Source of the DNA: an uncultured Flavobacteriaceae bacterium
Lineage (GTDB): Bacteria > Bacteroidota > Bacteroidia > Flavobacteriales > Flavobacteriaceae
DNA: 64,000 nt
Direction of reading: 5' to 3'
Assembly: GCA_947502635.1 (NCBI GenBank)
Contig: CANNAN010000015.1
Coordinates: 45,942-109,941 of the forward strand
Made by a program: the position numbers and the translations under genes
The notes under the pieces: model-generated
The model's database searches: none
What the model saw: the letters and a program-made list of their open reading frames with translations, nothing else
Told to the model about the DNA's origin: nothing
Shown here: positions 30,131 to 38,665 of the stretch, in pieces
How the letters are laid out: every line of letters starts with the position of its first letter
How positions within the stretch are numbered: the first letter of the stretch is position 1

Positions 30131-30682
30131 ATGGCATATTCACCTAGACTTAAAGAAGAGTATAAAAGCAGAGTAATTGCAGCTCTTACAGAAGAATTTG
30201 GATACAAGAATGTTATGCAAGTTCCAGTACTTAAAAAGATAGTAATATCTAAAGGCGTTGGAGCAGCAGTAGCAGACAAAAAGTTAATTGACTACGCAGT
30301 AGAAGAATTAACTACTATATCTGGACAAAAAGCTATATCAACATTATCTAAAAAAGATGTTGCATCATTCAAATTACGTAAAGGCATGCCAATTGGTGCT
30401 AAAGTTACTTTACGTGGAGAAAGAATGTATGAATTCTTAGATCGTTTAGTTACTTCAGCGTTACCACGTGTTAGAGACTTTAACGGTATAAAAGCAACTG
30501 GATTTGATGGTAGAGGTAATTACAATTTAGGAGTTACTGAACAAATTATATTCCCAGAAATTAACATTGATAAAGTTAATAAAATCTCTGGAATGGATAT
30601 TACATTTGTAACATCTGCTGATACAGATAAAGAAGCAAAATCATTATTAACAGAACTAGGGTTACCTTTTAAAAAGAACTAA
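30131..30682 (+). CDS. rplE: 50S ribosomal protein L5
   Basis: A 183-residue L5 with [40 protein letters not shown] and [18 protein letters not shown]. It binds 5S rRNA and contacts the P-site tRNA. Context and length are normal. Confidence 0.98.
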   Translation: MAYSPRLKEEYKSRVIAALTEEFGYKNVMQVPVLKKIVISKGVGAAVADKKLIDYAVEELTTISGQKAISTLSKKDVASFKLRKGMPIGAKVTLRGERMYEFLDRLVTSALPRVRDFNGIKATGFDGRGNYNLGVTEQIIFPEINIDKVNKISGMDITFVTSADTDKEAKSLLTELGLPFKKN

Positions 30683-30685
30683 GTT

Positions 30686-30955
30686 ATGGCTAAAGAATCA
30701 ATGAAAGCCCGTGAGGTAAAAAGAGCAAAAACAGTTGCTAAATATGCTGAAAAACGTAAAGCTTTAAAAGAAGCTGGCGATTACGAAGCATTACAAAAGC
30801 TACCTAAAAATGCCTCTCCTGTTCGTATGCACAACAGATGCAAATTAACAGGAAGACCTAAGGGATATATGAGGAATTTTGGAATTTCTCGTGTTACATT
30901 TAGAGAAATGGCTAACCAAGGTTTAATACCTGGTGTTAGAAAAGCAAGTTGGTAA
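30686..30955 (+). CDS. rpsN: 30S ribosomal protein S14, zinc-free form
   Basis: An 89-residue S14. [20 protein letters not shown] is the C-minus type: it lacks the CxxC...CxxC zinc ribbon of the short zinc-binding S14 and has the longer N-terminal half. The gap to rpsH (73 bases) contains an imperfect hairpin around 30973-31011 that could be a regulatory or processing site. Confidence 0.97.
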   Translation: MAKESMKAREVKRAKTVAKYAEKRKALKEAGDYEALQKLPKNASPVRMHNRCKLTGRPKGYMRNFGISRVTFREMANQGLIPGVRKASW

Positions 30956-31028
30956 AAAAAGAATTATAAATTGGTTTTAGGTTCAAAGGAAGGGTTCTTT
31001 TGAAAACCATTGCCGCAAATTAATAAAT

Positions 31029-31427
31029 ATGTATACAGATCCAATATCGGATTATCTTACGAGAGTTAGAAATGCAATACGAGCTAACCACAGAGTGGTT
31101 GAGATTCCTGCATCTAATTTGAAAAAAGACATTACTAAAATATTATTCGAACAAGGATATATTTTAAGCTACAAGTTTGACGATTCAACTGTACAAGGAA
31201 CTATTAAAATAGCTCTTAAGTACAACAAAGAAACTAAAGAACCTGTAATCAAGAAACTTCAAAGAATTAGTAAACCAGGTTTACGTAAGTATGCTGGTTC
31301 TAAAGAATTGCCTAGAATTCTTAATGGTCTTGGTATTGCCATCGTTTCTACTTCTCATGGAGTAATGACTGGTAAGCAAGCTAAAAGAGATAATGTAGGC
31401 GGTGAAGTTTTATGTTACGTTTACTAA
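31029..31427 (+). CDS. rpsH: 30S ribosomal protein S8
   Basis: A 132-residue S8 with DPISDYLTRVRNAIRANHRV, LPRILNGLGIAIVSTSHGVM and a terminal GGEVLCYVY, all canonical. S8 binds the central domain of 16S rRNA and, in E. coli, represses the spc operon by binding its mRNA near rplE. Confidence 0.98.
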   Translation: MYTDPISDYLTRVRNAIRANHRVVEIPASNLKKDITKILFEQGYILSYKFDDSTVQGTIKIALKYNKETKEPVIKKLQRISKPGLRKYAGSKELPRILNGLGIAIVSTSHGVMTGKQAKRDNVGGEVLCYVY

Positions 31428-31445
31428 TTTAAAAGCCAGAAAGAA

Positions 31446-31988
31446 ATGTCAAGAATAGGAAATAATCCAGTAGCCATTCCAGAAGGTGTAACAGTTGATG
31501 TTAAAGATAACGTTGTAACTGTAAAAGGAAAATTAGGAGAGTTAACACAAAATTACGATTCTATAGAAATAAAGGTTGAAGATGGTAATGTATTAGTTAC
31601 ACGTTCATCTGATTCTAAAGATCAAAAAGCAAAACATGGTTTATACAGATCATTAATGCATAATATGATTGAAGGTGTATCTAAAGGATGGACTAAAGAA
31701 TTGGAATTAGTAGGTGTAGGTTATAGAGCATCAAACCAAGGACAAAAATTGGATTTAGCTTTAGGTTTTTCTCACAATATTGTTTTAAGTATTGCTCCAG
31801 AAGTAAAAGTTGAAACAGTTTCAGAAAAAGGAAAGAATCCAATAATAAAGTTAACATCATTCGATAAACAACTTGTTGGTCAAGTAGCAGCGAAAATTCG
31901 CGGATTCAGAAGACCAGAACCTTACAAAGGAAAAGGAATTAAGTTTGTTGGTGAAGTAATAAGAAGAAAAGCAGGTAAATCAGCTTAA
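31446..31988 (+). CDS. rplF: 50S ribosomal protein L6
   Basis: A 180-residue L6 with two homologous domains: MSRIGNNPVAIPEGVTV at the start and RRPEPYKGKGIKFVGEVIRR at the end, the latter contacting the sarcin-ricin loop. Length is normal. Confidence 0.98.
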   Translation: MSRIGNNPVAIPEGVTVDVKDNVVTVKGKLGELTQNYDSIEIKVEDGNVLVTRSSDSKDQKAKHGLYRSLMHNMIEGVSKGWTKELELVGVGYRASNQGQKLDLALGFSHNIVLSIAPEVKVETVSEKGKNPIIKLTSFDKQLVGQVAAKIRGFRRPEPYKGKGIKFVGEVIRRKAGKSA

Positions 31989-31998
31989 TAATTAAGTT

Positions 31999-32355
31999 AT
32001 GGCATTAACAAAGAACAAAAGAAGACTAAGAATAAAAAACAGAATCCGTAAGGTTGTTACTGGTACAGAAGCAAGACCTAGATTAGCTGTTTTTAGAAGT
32101 AATAAAGAAATTTATGCTCAAATTGTAGATGACGTAACTGGTAACACTATCAGTGCTGCATCTTCAAGAGATAAAGATATTAGTTCTGCGAAGGCAACTA
32201 AATCAGAAGTAGCTAAATTAGTAGGTAAAGCACTTGCTGAAAAAGCTTTAAAAGCAGGTATAGAAACCATCGCTTTTGATAGAGGAGGATATTTATATCA
32301 CGGAAGAGTAAAATCATTAGCTGAAGGAGCTAGAGAAGCAGGACTTAAATTCTAA
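31999..32355 (+). CDS. rplR: 50S ribosomal protein L18
   Basis: A 118-residue L18: [20 protein letters not shown] and [20 protein letters not shown] are canonical. It brings 5S rRNA into the large subunit with L5. It lies 10 bases after rplF and 6 before rpsE. Confidence 0.98.
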   Translation: MALTKNKRRLRIKNRIRKVVTGTEARPRLAVFRSNKEIYAQIVDDVTGNTISAASSRDKDISSAKATKSEVAKLVGKALAEKALKAGIETIAFDRGGYLYHGRVKSLAEGAREAGLKF

Positions 32356-32361
32356 GAAATT

Positions 32362-32886
32362 ATGTTTCAAAAATATAAAAGTGCAGAGTTAGTAAAACCA
32401 GGTGGACTAGATCTTAAAGATCGTTTAGTTGGTGTACAAAGAGTTACAAAAGTAACTAAAGGTGGTAGAGCATTTGGTTTTTCAGCAATTGTTGTGGTTG
32501 GTGATGAAGCAGGTGTTGTAGGACAAGGTTTAGGGAAATCTAAAGATGTTGCTAGTGCTATTGCAAAAGCGGTTGAAGATGCTAAGAAGAACCTCGTAAG
32601 AATTCCTATTATAAAAGGAACTTTACCACATGAACAAAAAGGGAAATATGGTGGAGCAAGAGTAAACATCATACCTGCGGCTCCTGGTACAGGAGTAATT
32701 GCTGGTGGTGCTGTTAGAACTGTTCTTGAGGCTGTTGGTATACACGATGTATTATCAAAATCTCAAGGATCTTCTAATCCTCATAATGTAGTAAAAGCAA
32801 CGTTTGATGCTTTATTACAATTAAGAGATGCTAATGCAATTGCTAGAGATAGAGGAATTTCACTTGAACAAGTTTTTAACGCTTAA
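32362..32886 (+). CDS. rpsE: 30S ribosomal protein S5
   Basis: A 174-residue S5 with [20 protein letters not shown] (the loop where spectinomycin-resistance changes map), [20 protein letters not shown] and [21 protein letters not shown]5 contributes to decoding fidelity and mRNA unwinding at the entry channel. Confidence 0.98.
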   Translation: MFQKYKSAELVKPGGLDLKDRLVGVQRVTKVTKGGRAFGFSAIVVVGDEAGVVGQGLGKSKDVASAIAKAVEDAKKNLVRIPIIKGTLPHEQKGKYGGARVNIIPAAPGTGVIAGGAVRTVLEAVGIHDVLSKSQGSSNPHNVVKATFDALLQLRDANAIARDRGISLEQVFNA

Positions 32887-32897
32887 TATAGACAGAA

Positions 32898-33080
32898 ATG
32901 GCAAAGATTAAAGTAAAAAAAGTTAAAAGCGCAATCAATCGTACGCAAAGACAAAAAAGAACTTTAGAAGCTCTTGGTCTTAAAAAGATTGGTCAAGTAA
33001 AAGAGCATGAAGCTACGCCAAATATTCTTGGTATGGTTGCTAAAGTTTCACATTTAGTTTCTGTAGAAGAAGCAAAATAA
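32898..33080 (+). CDS. rpmD: 50S ribosomal protein L30
   Basis: A 60-residue L30 with KVKKVKSAINRTQRQKRTLE and LGLKKIGQVKEHEATPNILG, matching the single-domain bacterial form. It lies between rpsE and rplO with short gaps. Confidence 0.97.
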   Translation: MAKIKVKKVKSAINRTQRQKRTLEALGLKKIGQVKEHEATPNILGMVAKVSHLVSVEEAK

Positions 33081-33093
33081 TATAAAACTGAAA

Positions 33094-33546
33094 ATGGATT
33101 TAAGTAATTTAAAACCTGCAGAAGGTTCAGTAAAAAATCAAGGTAAGAGAATAGGTAGAGGACAAGGTTCTGGAAAAGGTGGTACTGCTACACGTGGTCA
33201 CAAAGGAGCTAAATCTCGTTCGGGTTATTCTAAGAAACTAGGATTTGAAGGTGGTCAAATGCCACTTCAAAGACGTGTTCCTAAATTTGGTTTTACTAAC
33301 ATTAACCGTGTTGAATACCAAGGTATCAATTTAGATACTTTACAACTATTGGTTGATAATAAGAAAATAAAAGATACAGTAGATTTTGAAACTTTATTCT
33401 CAAATGGTTTAGCTGGAAAAAATGATCTAGTTAAGATTTTAGGTAGAGGCGAGTTAAAAGCAAAACTGAAAGTATCTGCGCATAAATTTACAGCTTCAGC
33501 AAAAGCAGCTATTGAAGCAGCTGGTGGAGAAGCAATAACATTATAA
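33094..33546 (+). CDS. rplO: 50S ribosomal protein L15
   Basis: A 150-residue L15 with the Gly/Lys/Arg-rich N-terminal arm GKRIGRGQGSGKGGTATRGH, KLGFEGGQMPLQRRVPKFGF, and the globular C-terminal domain KVSAHKFTASAKAAIEAAGG. It is a late 50S assembly protein. secY follows after 15 bases. Confidence 0.98.
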   Translation: MDLSNLKPAEGSVKNQGKRIGRGQGSGKGGTATRGHKGAKSRSGYSKKLGFEGGQMPLQRRVPKFGFTNINRVEYQGINLDTLQLLVDNKKIKDTVDFETLFSNGLAGKNDLVKILGRGELKAKLKVSAHKFTASAKAAIEAAGGEAITL

Positions 33547-33561
33547 GACCATATTATAAGT

Positions 33562-34914
33562 ATGAAGTTTATAGAATCTTTAAAAAATGTTTGGAAAATT
33601 GAGGAACTAAGAAACAGAATCATAGTGACCCTAGGTCTGTTATTGGTATATCGTTTCGGGACTCAGGTTACATTGCCAGGTGTTGATGCCGCGCAATTAG
33701 CAGCCTTAGGGGATAAAACAAGTACAGGTTTATTAGGATTACTTAGCCAATTCACTGGAGGAGCATTTTCTAGAGCATCTGTATTTGCCTTAGGTATTAT
33801 GCCATACATTTCTGCTTCTATTGTAGTACAATTAATGGGTATAGCTATTCCTTATTTGCAGAAATTACAAAAAGAAGGCGCTAGTGGACAAAAGAAAGTC
33901 AATCAAATTACACGTTGGTTAACCATTGCTATTTGTTTAGTACAAGCACCTGGTTATTTAGCAAGTTTGCCTACTTTAGGTGTTCCTGCAAGTGCCTTTT
34001 TATTAGGTACAGGACCTTTATTCTATTTCTCTTCTATAAGTATTTTAGTCACAGGTTGTATTTTTGCCATGTGGTTAGGTGAAAAAATTACAGACAAGGG
34101 GATAGGTAATGGAATTTCATTATTAATCATGGTTGGTATTATTGCAACATTGCCTCAGTCATTTATTCAAAATGCAGCAACTAGATTAGAAGGTAACAAT
34201 GTGATGCTTATTCTTTTTGAATTGGTTATTTGGTTTGTTATTATTTTAGTTACGATCATGTTGGTTATGGCGGTTAGAAAAATAGCCGTGCAATATGCAA
34301 GAAGAACAGCTTCTGGTGGTTATGAGAAAAGTGCTATGGCTGGTTCAAGACAATATATTCCATTAAAGTTAAATGCTTCTGGAGTTATGCCTATTATATT
34401 TGCCCAAGCTATTATGTTTGTGCCAGGTATGATAGGGGGTACAGATTTATTAAAAGATTCGTCAGTAGGCGCATGGTTAGTTACTAATCTAGGCCCAGCT
34501 AGTATGTTTGGTTTTTGGTATAATTTGGTATTCGCTTTATTAATAATCGTATTTACATATTTTTATACTGCGATTACTGTACCAACAAATAAAATGGCAG
34601 ACGATTTAAAACGTAGTGGTGGTTTTATTCCTGGTATTCGTCCAGGTTCTGAAACTTCAGAATATCTCGATAAAATAATGTCTCAAATAACCTTACCAGG
34701 ATCTATATTTTTAGCACTTATAGCTGTGTTCCCAGCATTTATTGTTAAACTTATGGATGTACAATCAGGTTGGGCATTGTTCTTCGGAGGAACCTCATTA
34801 TTAATTATGGTTGGAGTTGCAATTGACACTATGCAACAAGTAAATTCATACTTGTTAAATAGACATTATGATGGCTTGATGAAAACTGGTAAAAATAGAA
34901 AAGCTAGCGCTTAA
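33562..34914 (+). CDS. secY: Preprotein translocase subunit SecY
   Basis: A 450-residue inner-membrane channel subunit with ten predicted membrane segments. RFGTQVTLPGVDAAQLAAL near the N-terminus, ALGIMPYISASIVVQLM (TM2), GGYEKSAMAGSRQYIPLKLNASG and DDLKRSGGFIPGIRPG are SecY signatures. It forms SecYEG for protein export and membrane insertion. The spc-type position next to rplO is normal, but adk and map, common neighbours in other phyla, are absent; infA follows after 12 bases. Confidence 0.98.
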   Translation: MKFIESLKNVWKIEELRNRIIVTLGLLLVYRFGTQVTLPGVDAAQLAALGDKTSTGLLGLLSQFTGGAFSRASVFALGIMPYISASIVVQLMGIAIPYLQKLQKEGASGQKKVNQITRWLTIAICLVQAPGYLASLPTLGVPASAFLLGTGPLFYFSSISILVTGCIFAMWLGEKITDKGIGNGISLLIMVGIIATLPQSFIQNAATRLEGNNVMLILFELVIWFVIILVTIMLVMAVRKIAVQYARRTASGGYEKSAMAGSRQYIPLKLNASGVMPIIFAQAIMFVPGMIGGTDLLKDSSVGAWLVTNLGPASMFGFWYNLVFALLIIVFTYFYTAITVPTNKMADDLKRSGGFIPGIRPGSETSEYLDKIMSQITLPGSIFLALIAVFPAFIVKLMDVQSGWALFFGGTSLLIMVGVAIDTMQQVNSYLLNRHYDGLMKTGKNRKASA

Positions 34915-34926
34915 TATATATCTACT

Positions 34927-35142
34927 ATGGCAAAACAGGCAGCAATAGAACAAGACGGAACCATTATAGAAGCATTATCAAATGCTATGTTTCGTGTTGA
35001 ATTAGAAAATGGTCACATTGTGACTGCACACATTTCTGGTAAAATGCGTATGCATTATATTAAGTTACTACCAGGAGACAAAGTGAAATTAGAAATGAGT
35101 CCTTACGATTTAACGAAGGCTCGAATAACTTATAGATACTAA
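34927..35142 (+). CDS. infA: Translation initiation factor IF-1
   Basis: A 71-residue OB-fold protein: [40 protein letters not shown] and [20 protein letters not shown] are canonical. IF-1 occupies the A site during initiation. It lies between secY and rpmJ. Confidence 0.98.
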   Translation: MAKQAAIEQDGTIIEALSNAMFRVELENGHIVTAHISGKMRMHYIKLLPGDKVKLEMSPYDLTKARITYRY

Positions 35143-35198
35143 TAAGATGAAACCCTAAGGTTACATTTATAGTTGTTATAAAAAATAATAAGTAACAG

Positions 35199-35315
35199 AT
35201 GAAAGTAAGAGCATCACTTAAAAAAAGAAGTGCAGATTGTAAAATCGTACGAAGAAAAGGCAGACTTTACGTTATAAACAAAAAGAATCCTAGATTTAAA
35301 CAAAGACAAGGGTAA
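35199..35315 (+). CDS. rpmJ: 50S ribosomal protein L36, zinc-free form
   Basis: A short 38-residue gene. The translation begins [20 protein letters not shown] and ends NPRFKQRQG. Only one cysteine remains of the CxxC...C/H zinc-ribbon set, so this is the C-minus (zinc-independent) form usual in this phylum. It stops 2 bases before rpsM. Confidence 0.95.
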   Translation: MKVRASLKKRSADCKIVRRKGRLYVINKKNPRFKQRQG

Positions 35316-35317
35316 TT

Positions 35318-35692
35318 ATGGCAAGAATTGCAGGTGTAGACATACCAAAAAACAAAAGAGGAGTAATCTCTTTAACTTATATCTATGGGATAGGTAGAAG
35401 TAGAGCAAAAGAAATTTTAGCAGTAGCTAAGGTTGATGAAAGTACTAAAGTTCAAGATTGGAGCGATGACCAAATTAGTGGTATTCGTGAAGCTGTTGGA
35501 TCTTTTACAATCGAAGGTGAATTACGTTCTGAAACACAATTAAACATTAAGCGATTAATGGATATTGGATGTTACAGAGGGATTCGTCATAGATCTGGTC
35601 TTCCATTAAGAGGGCAACGTACTAAAAACAACTCCAGAACTAGAAAAGGTAGAAGAAAAACTGTTGCTAATAAGAAAAAAGCAACTAAATAA
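35318..35692 (+). CDS. rpsM: 30S ribosomal protein S13
   Basis: A 124-residue S13: [40 protein letters not shown] and [20 protein letters not shown] are canonical. It contacts L5 and the P-site tRNA. A 99-base gap containing heptamer-periodic inverted repeats separates it from rpsK. Confidence 0.98.
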   Translation: MARIAGVDIPKNKRGVISLTYIYGIGRSRAKEILAVAKVDESTKVQDWSDDQISGIREAVGSFTIEGELRSETQLNIKRLMDIGCYRGIRHRSGLPLRGQRTKNNSRTRKGRRKTVANKKKATK

Positions 35693-35696
35693 TTAA

Positions 35697-35788
35697 TAGT
35701 CATTAGTATTTAGTAGTTAGATGGAATCTGTTTGAAATGTGAAAGTTTAGGATTCTAACACTAACAACTAACAACTAGAAACTAAAAG
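35697..35788. repeat. Inverted heptamer-periodic repeat between rpsM and rpsK
   Basis: The left arm 35697-35724 reads as consecutive heptamers TAGTCAT, TAGTATT, TAGTAGT, TAGATGG. The right arm 35755-35788 reads CTAACA, CTAACAA, CTAACAA, CTAGAAA, CTAAAAG, the complementary motif. The arms could pair imperfectly into a long stem around a ~30-base loop. It interrupts an otherwise tight ribosomal operon. Confidence 0.7.
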
Positions 35789-35791
35789 AAT

Positions 35792-36175
35792 ATGGCAAAA
35801 ACAAGTACAAAAAAACGTAAAGTTATTGTAGACTCTGTTGGAGAAGCACATGTTACGGCTTCTTTCAATAACATTATTATTTCACTTACCAATAAAAAGG
35901 GAGACGTTATTTCATGGTCTTCTGCAGGTAAAATGGGATTTAGAGGTTCTAAGAAAAACACTCCTTATGCTGCTCAATTAGCTGCTGAAGATGCTGCAGG
36001 TGTAGCACAAGAAGCTGGTTTGAAAAAAGTAAAGGTTTATGTTAAAGGACCTGGAAATGGTAGAGAATCTGCTATTCGTTCTATCCACAATGCAGGGATT
36101 GAAGTAACAGAAATTATTGATGTTACTCCATTACCACATAATGGATGTCGCCCTCCAAAACGTAGAAGAGTATAA
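35792..36175 (+). CDS. rpsK: 30S ribosomal protein S11
   Basis: A 127-residue S11 with [60 protein letters not shown] and terminal [12 protein letters not shown]. It lines the platform near the E site. A strong hairpin with a U-run follows directly, so transcription probably ends or drops here. Confidence 0.98.
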   Translation: MAKTSTKKRKVIVDSVGEAHVTASFNNIIISLTNKKGDVISWSSAGKMGFRGSKKNTPYAAQLAAEDAAGVAQEAGLKKVKVYVKGPGNGRESAIRSIHNAGIEVTEIIDVTPLPHNGCRPPKRRRV

Positions 36176-36192
36176 TTTATATATTTTATAAG

Positions 36193-36236
36193 AATTAATA
36201 TCGATTGCTTTTTAGCAGTTGATATTAATTTTTTAT
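36193..36236 (+). terminator. Terminator between rpsK and rpsD
   Basis: A long stem pairs 36193-36208 (AATTAATATCGATTGC) with 36215-36230, including two G-T pairs, around a six-base loop TTTTTA, and is followed by a T-run. It sits 17 bases after the rpsK stop and just upstream of a TAnnTTTG box. Confidence 0.75.
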
Positions 36237-36247
36237 ATGTAAATTTG
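36219..36247 (+). promoter_or_regulatory. Putative promoter of the rpsD-rpoA-rplQ unit
   Basis: TTG at 36219-36221 and TAAATTTG at 36240-36247 match Bacteroidetes -33 and -7 boxes with an 18-base spacer. The -33 part lies in the right arm of the rpsK terminator. The resulting leader to rpsD (ATG 36351) would be about 100 bases and contains two short inverted repeats: GATAA with TTATC near 36285-36300, and ATTAAG with CTTAAT near 36308-36325. Confidence 0.6.
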
Positions 36248-36350
36248 CAAACTGAAAAAAATAATAACAAGTATCAACGAGAGATAAAAAGATTATCGAA
36301 GGATAAGATTAAGACCTTAATTCATAATCACTCTCAAAAACAAATTTAAA

Positions 36351-36956
36351 ATGGCAAGATATACTGGTCCTAAAACTAAAATAGCTCGTAAATTTGGCGA
36401 AGCTATATTCGGAGACGATAAGTCTTTTGAGAAAAGAAATTACCCTCCAGGTCAACATGGAAACAATAGAAGGCGTGGAAAAAAATCTGAATACGCAATC
36501 CAGTTAATGGAAAAACAAAAAGCTAAATATACTTATGGTATTTTAGAGCGTCAATTTAGAGGTTTATTTAAAAAAGCCAGAGCAGCACAAGGTATTACTG
36601 GTGAAGTTTTATTACAATTATGTGAATCTAGATTAGACAACGTTGTATATAGAATGGGAATTTCTCCTTCTAGAAGTGGTGCAAGACAATTAGTATCTCA
36701 TAGACATATTACTGTAAATGGTGAGTTGGTAAATATTCCTTCTTACTCTTTAAAAGCAGGAGATATTGTTGCAGTAAGAGAGAAATCAAAATCACTTGAG
36801 GCTATTAGTAGATCATTATCAAACTCAAGTCACGTTTACGAATGGATTACTTGGAATGATGATACAAAGCAAGGAACTTACGTTTCTGTTCCTGCTAGAA
36901 TTCAAATTCCAGAAAACATAAACGAACAATTCATAGTAGAATTATACTCTAAATAA
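36351..36956 (+). CDS. rpsD: 30S ribosomal protein S4
   Basis: A 201-residue S4 with [40 protein letters not shown] and the S4 RNA-binding domain [20 protein letters not shown] and [20 protein letters not shown]. The N-terminal zinc cysteines of some S4 proteins are absent. S4 is a primary 16S assembly protein and in several bacteria represses its own mRNA; the long leader here leaves room for that. Confidence 0.98.
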   Translation: MARYTGPKTKIARKFGEAIFGDDKSFEKRNYPPGQHGNNRRRGKKSEYAIQLMEKQKAKYTYGILERQFRGLFKKARAAQGITGEVLLQLCESRLDNVVYRMGISPSRSGARQLVSHRHITVNGELVNIPSYSLKAGDIVAVREKSKSLEAISRSLSNSSHVYEWITWNDDTKQGTYVSVPARIQIPENINEQFIVELYSK

Positions 36957-37050
36957 TAAATTAATCATATTGGTATTTGGCCAAAGGATTTATTAGTCTT
37001 CTTCAAACTTTTAGATCGCGCAACTAAATAACAATTAAAACGAAGAATAT

Positions 37051-38043
37051 ATGGCAGTATTTAATTTTCAGAAGCCCGACAAAGTAATCATGATTGATTC
37101 TACTGATTTCGAAGGTAAATTCGAATTCAGACCACTAGAGCCTGGTTATGGATTAACAGTAGGTAATGCGCTAAGAAGAGTTTTATTATCTTCTTTAGAA
37201 GGATTTGCAATCACATCGGTTAGAATAGAAGGTGTTGATCATGAGTTTTCAGCTATTGCTGGTGTTGTTGAAGATGTTACAGAAATCATTTTAAATTTAA
37301 AACAAGCACGTTTTAAGAGACAAATTGATGATATTGATAATGAATCAATTTCAATTTCAATTTCTGGTCAAGATAGAATTACAGCTGGAGATTTTCAAAA
37401 ATTTATTTCAGGATTCCAGGTATTAAATACTGAATTAGTTATCTGTAACTTAGATCCTAAAGTTAATTTTAATTTGGAAATCACTATTGAAAAAGGTAGA
37501 GGTTATGTTCCTGCAGAAGAAAATAAGAAAGCTGCTGCACCAATAGGAACTATTTTTACAGATTCAATTTATACTCCAATAAAAAATGTTAAGTATAGTA
37601 TTGAAAACTATCGTGTAGAGCAAAAAACAGATTACGAAAAATTAGTTTTCGAAATTATTACAGATGGTTCCATTACACCACAAGACGCTTTAACTGAAGC
37701 TGCTAAAACGTTGATTCATCATTTCATGTTATTCTCTGATGAACGTATCACTTTAGAAGCTGATGAAATTGCACAAACTGAAACGTATGATGAGGAATCA
37801 TTACATATGAGACAGTTGCTTAAAACGAAGTTAATAGATATGGATTTATCTGTACGTGCACTTAACTGTTTAAAAGCTGCAGAAGTAGATACTTTAGGTG
37901 ATTTAGTATCATTCAATAAAAACGATTTAATGAAATTCAGAAACTTCGGAAAGAAGTCTTTAACAGAGCTTGAAGAGCTTGTAAATGTTAAGGGATTAAA
38001 TTTCGGAATGGATTTAAGCAAATATAAATTAGATAAAGACTAA
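37051..38043 (+). CDS. rpoA: RNA polymerase alpha subunit
   Basis: A 330-residue alpha subunit: N-terminal dimerisation domain with [20 protein letters not shown] and [20 protein letters not shown], flexible linker, and C-terminal domain with [20 protein letters not shown] and [16 protein letters not shown]. Length is normal. It lies 94 bases after rpsD and is followed by a stem-loop before rplQ. Confidence 0.98.
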   Translation: MAVFNFQKPDKVIMIDSTDFEGKFEFRPLEPGYGLTVGNALRRVLLSSLEGFAITSVRIEGVDHEFSAIAGVVEDVTEIILNLKQARFKRQIDDIDNESISISISGQDRITAGDFQKFISGFQVLNTELVICNLDPKVNFNLEITIEKGRGYVPAEENKKAAAPIGTIFTDSIYTPIKNVKYSIENYRVEQKTDYEKLVFEIITDGSITPQDALTEAAKTLIHHFMLFSDERITLEADEIAQTETYDEESLHMRQLLKTKLIDMDLSVRALNCLKAAEVDTLGDLVSFNKNDLMKFRNFGKKSLTELEELVNVKGLNFGMDLSKYKLDKD

Positions 38044-38045
38044 CA

Positions 38046-38087
38046 CATCATATTTTGCTCCTCGTACTGAGTTGAAGCAAGATGATG
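38046..38087 (+). promoter_or_regulatory. Stem-loop between rpoA and rplQ
   Basis: CATCAT (38046-38051) pairs with ATGATG (38082-38087) and TTGCT (38055-38059) with AGCAA (38076-38080), with a small inner CTC/GAG helix. No U-run follows, so it is not a typical terminator. It may be a processing or regulatory site, or only an mRNA-stabilising fold. Confidence 0.4.
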
Positions 38088-38103
38088 GTTAATAAACAAA
38101 GTC

Positions 38104-38580
38104 ATGAGACACGGAAAAAAAATAAATCATTTAGGTAGAAAAACTGCTCACAGAAAATCAATGTTGGCTAATATGGCTTGTTCTTTAATAGAACACAAAC
38201 GTATTAATACAACGGTTGCAAAAGCAAAAGCTTTAAAACAATTTGTAGAGCCAATGATTACTAAGTCTAAAGAAGACACCACACATAACAGACGTATTGT
38301 GATGGCTCGACTTAGACAAAAAGACGCAGTTGCCGAATTGTTTAGAGATGTTGCAGCTAAAGTTGCAGATCGTCCAGGAGGTTACACAAGAATTATAAAA
38401 CTTGGTAATCGTCTAGGTGATAATGCAGATATGGCTATGATTGAGCTTGTAGATTACAATGAAATTTACAATGCAGATAAGAAAGCTAAGAAAACAACAA
38501 GAAGAAGTAGAAGAGGTGGATCTAAACCAGCTGCTGCTCCAGTTGTTGAAACAAAAGCAACAAACGAAGAAGAAGAATAA
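38104..38580 (+). CDS. rplQ: 50S ribosomal protein L17
   Basis: A 158-residue L17: [40 protein letters not shown] and [20 protein letters not shown] are canonical. The C-terminal ~40 residues form a basic then acidic tail ([20 protein letters not shown] to NEEEE), longer than in E. coli but common in this phylum. It is followed by a terminator. Confidence 0.98.
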   Translation: MRHGKKINHLGRKTAHRKSMLANMACSLIEHKRINTTVAKAKALKQFVEPMITKSKEDTTHNRRIVMARLRQKDAVAELFRDVAAKVADRPGGYTRIIKLGNRLGDNADMAMIELVDYNEIYNADKKAKKTTRRSRRGGSKPAAAPVVETKATNEEEE

Positions 38581-38604
38581 ATGTTAATAAGCATTTCAAA
38601 TATT

Positions 38605-38638
38605 AAGGATAAACTATTTTAGTTTATCCTTTTTTTTA
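38605..38638 (+). terminator. Terminator after rplQ
   Basis: A perfect 12-bp stem pairs 38605-38616 (AAGGATAAACTA) with 38620-38631, loop TTT, followed by a run of T to 38637. It lies 24 bases after the rplQ stop and ends the ribosomal cluster. Confidence 0.9.
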
Positions 38639-38665
38639 TGCAATTTTGTAAAACTTTTCAAAAAT

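Noticed and set aside
30956..31028. S8-binding regulatory hairpin in the rpsN-rpsH gap
   Set aside because: Pairing is imperfect (GGTTTT/AAAACC plus a slipped inner helix) and I cannot match it to the known S8 target fold.
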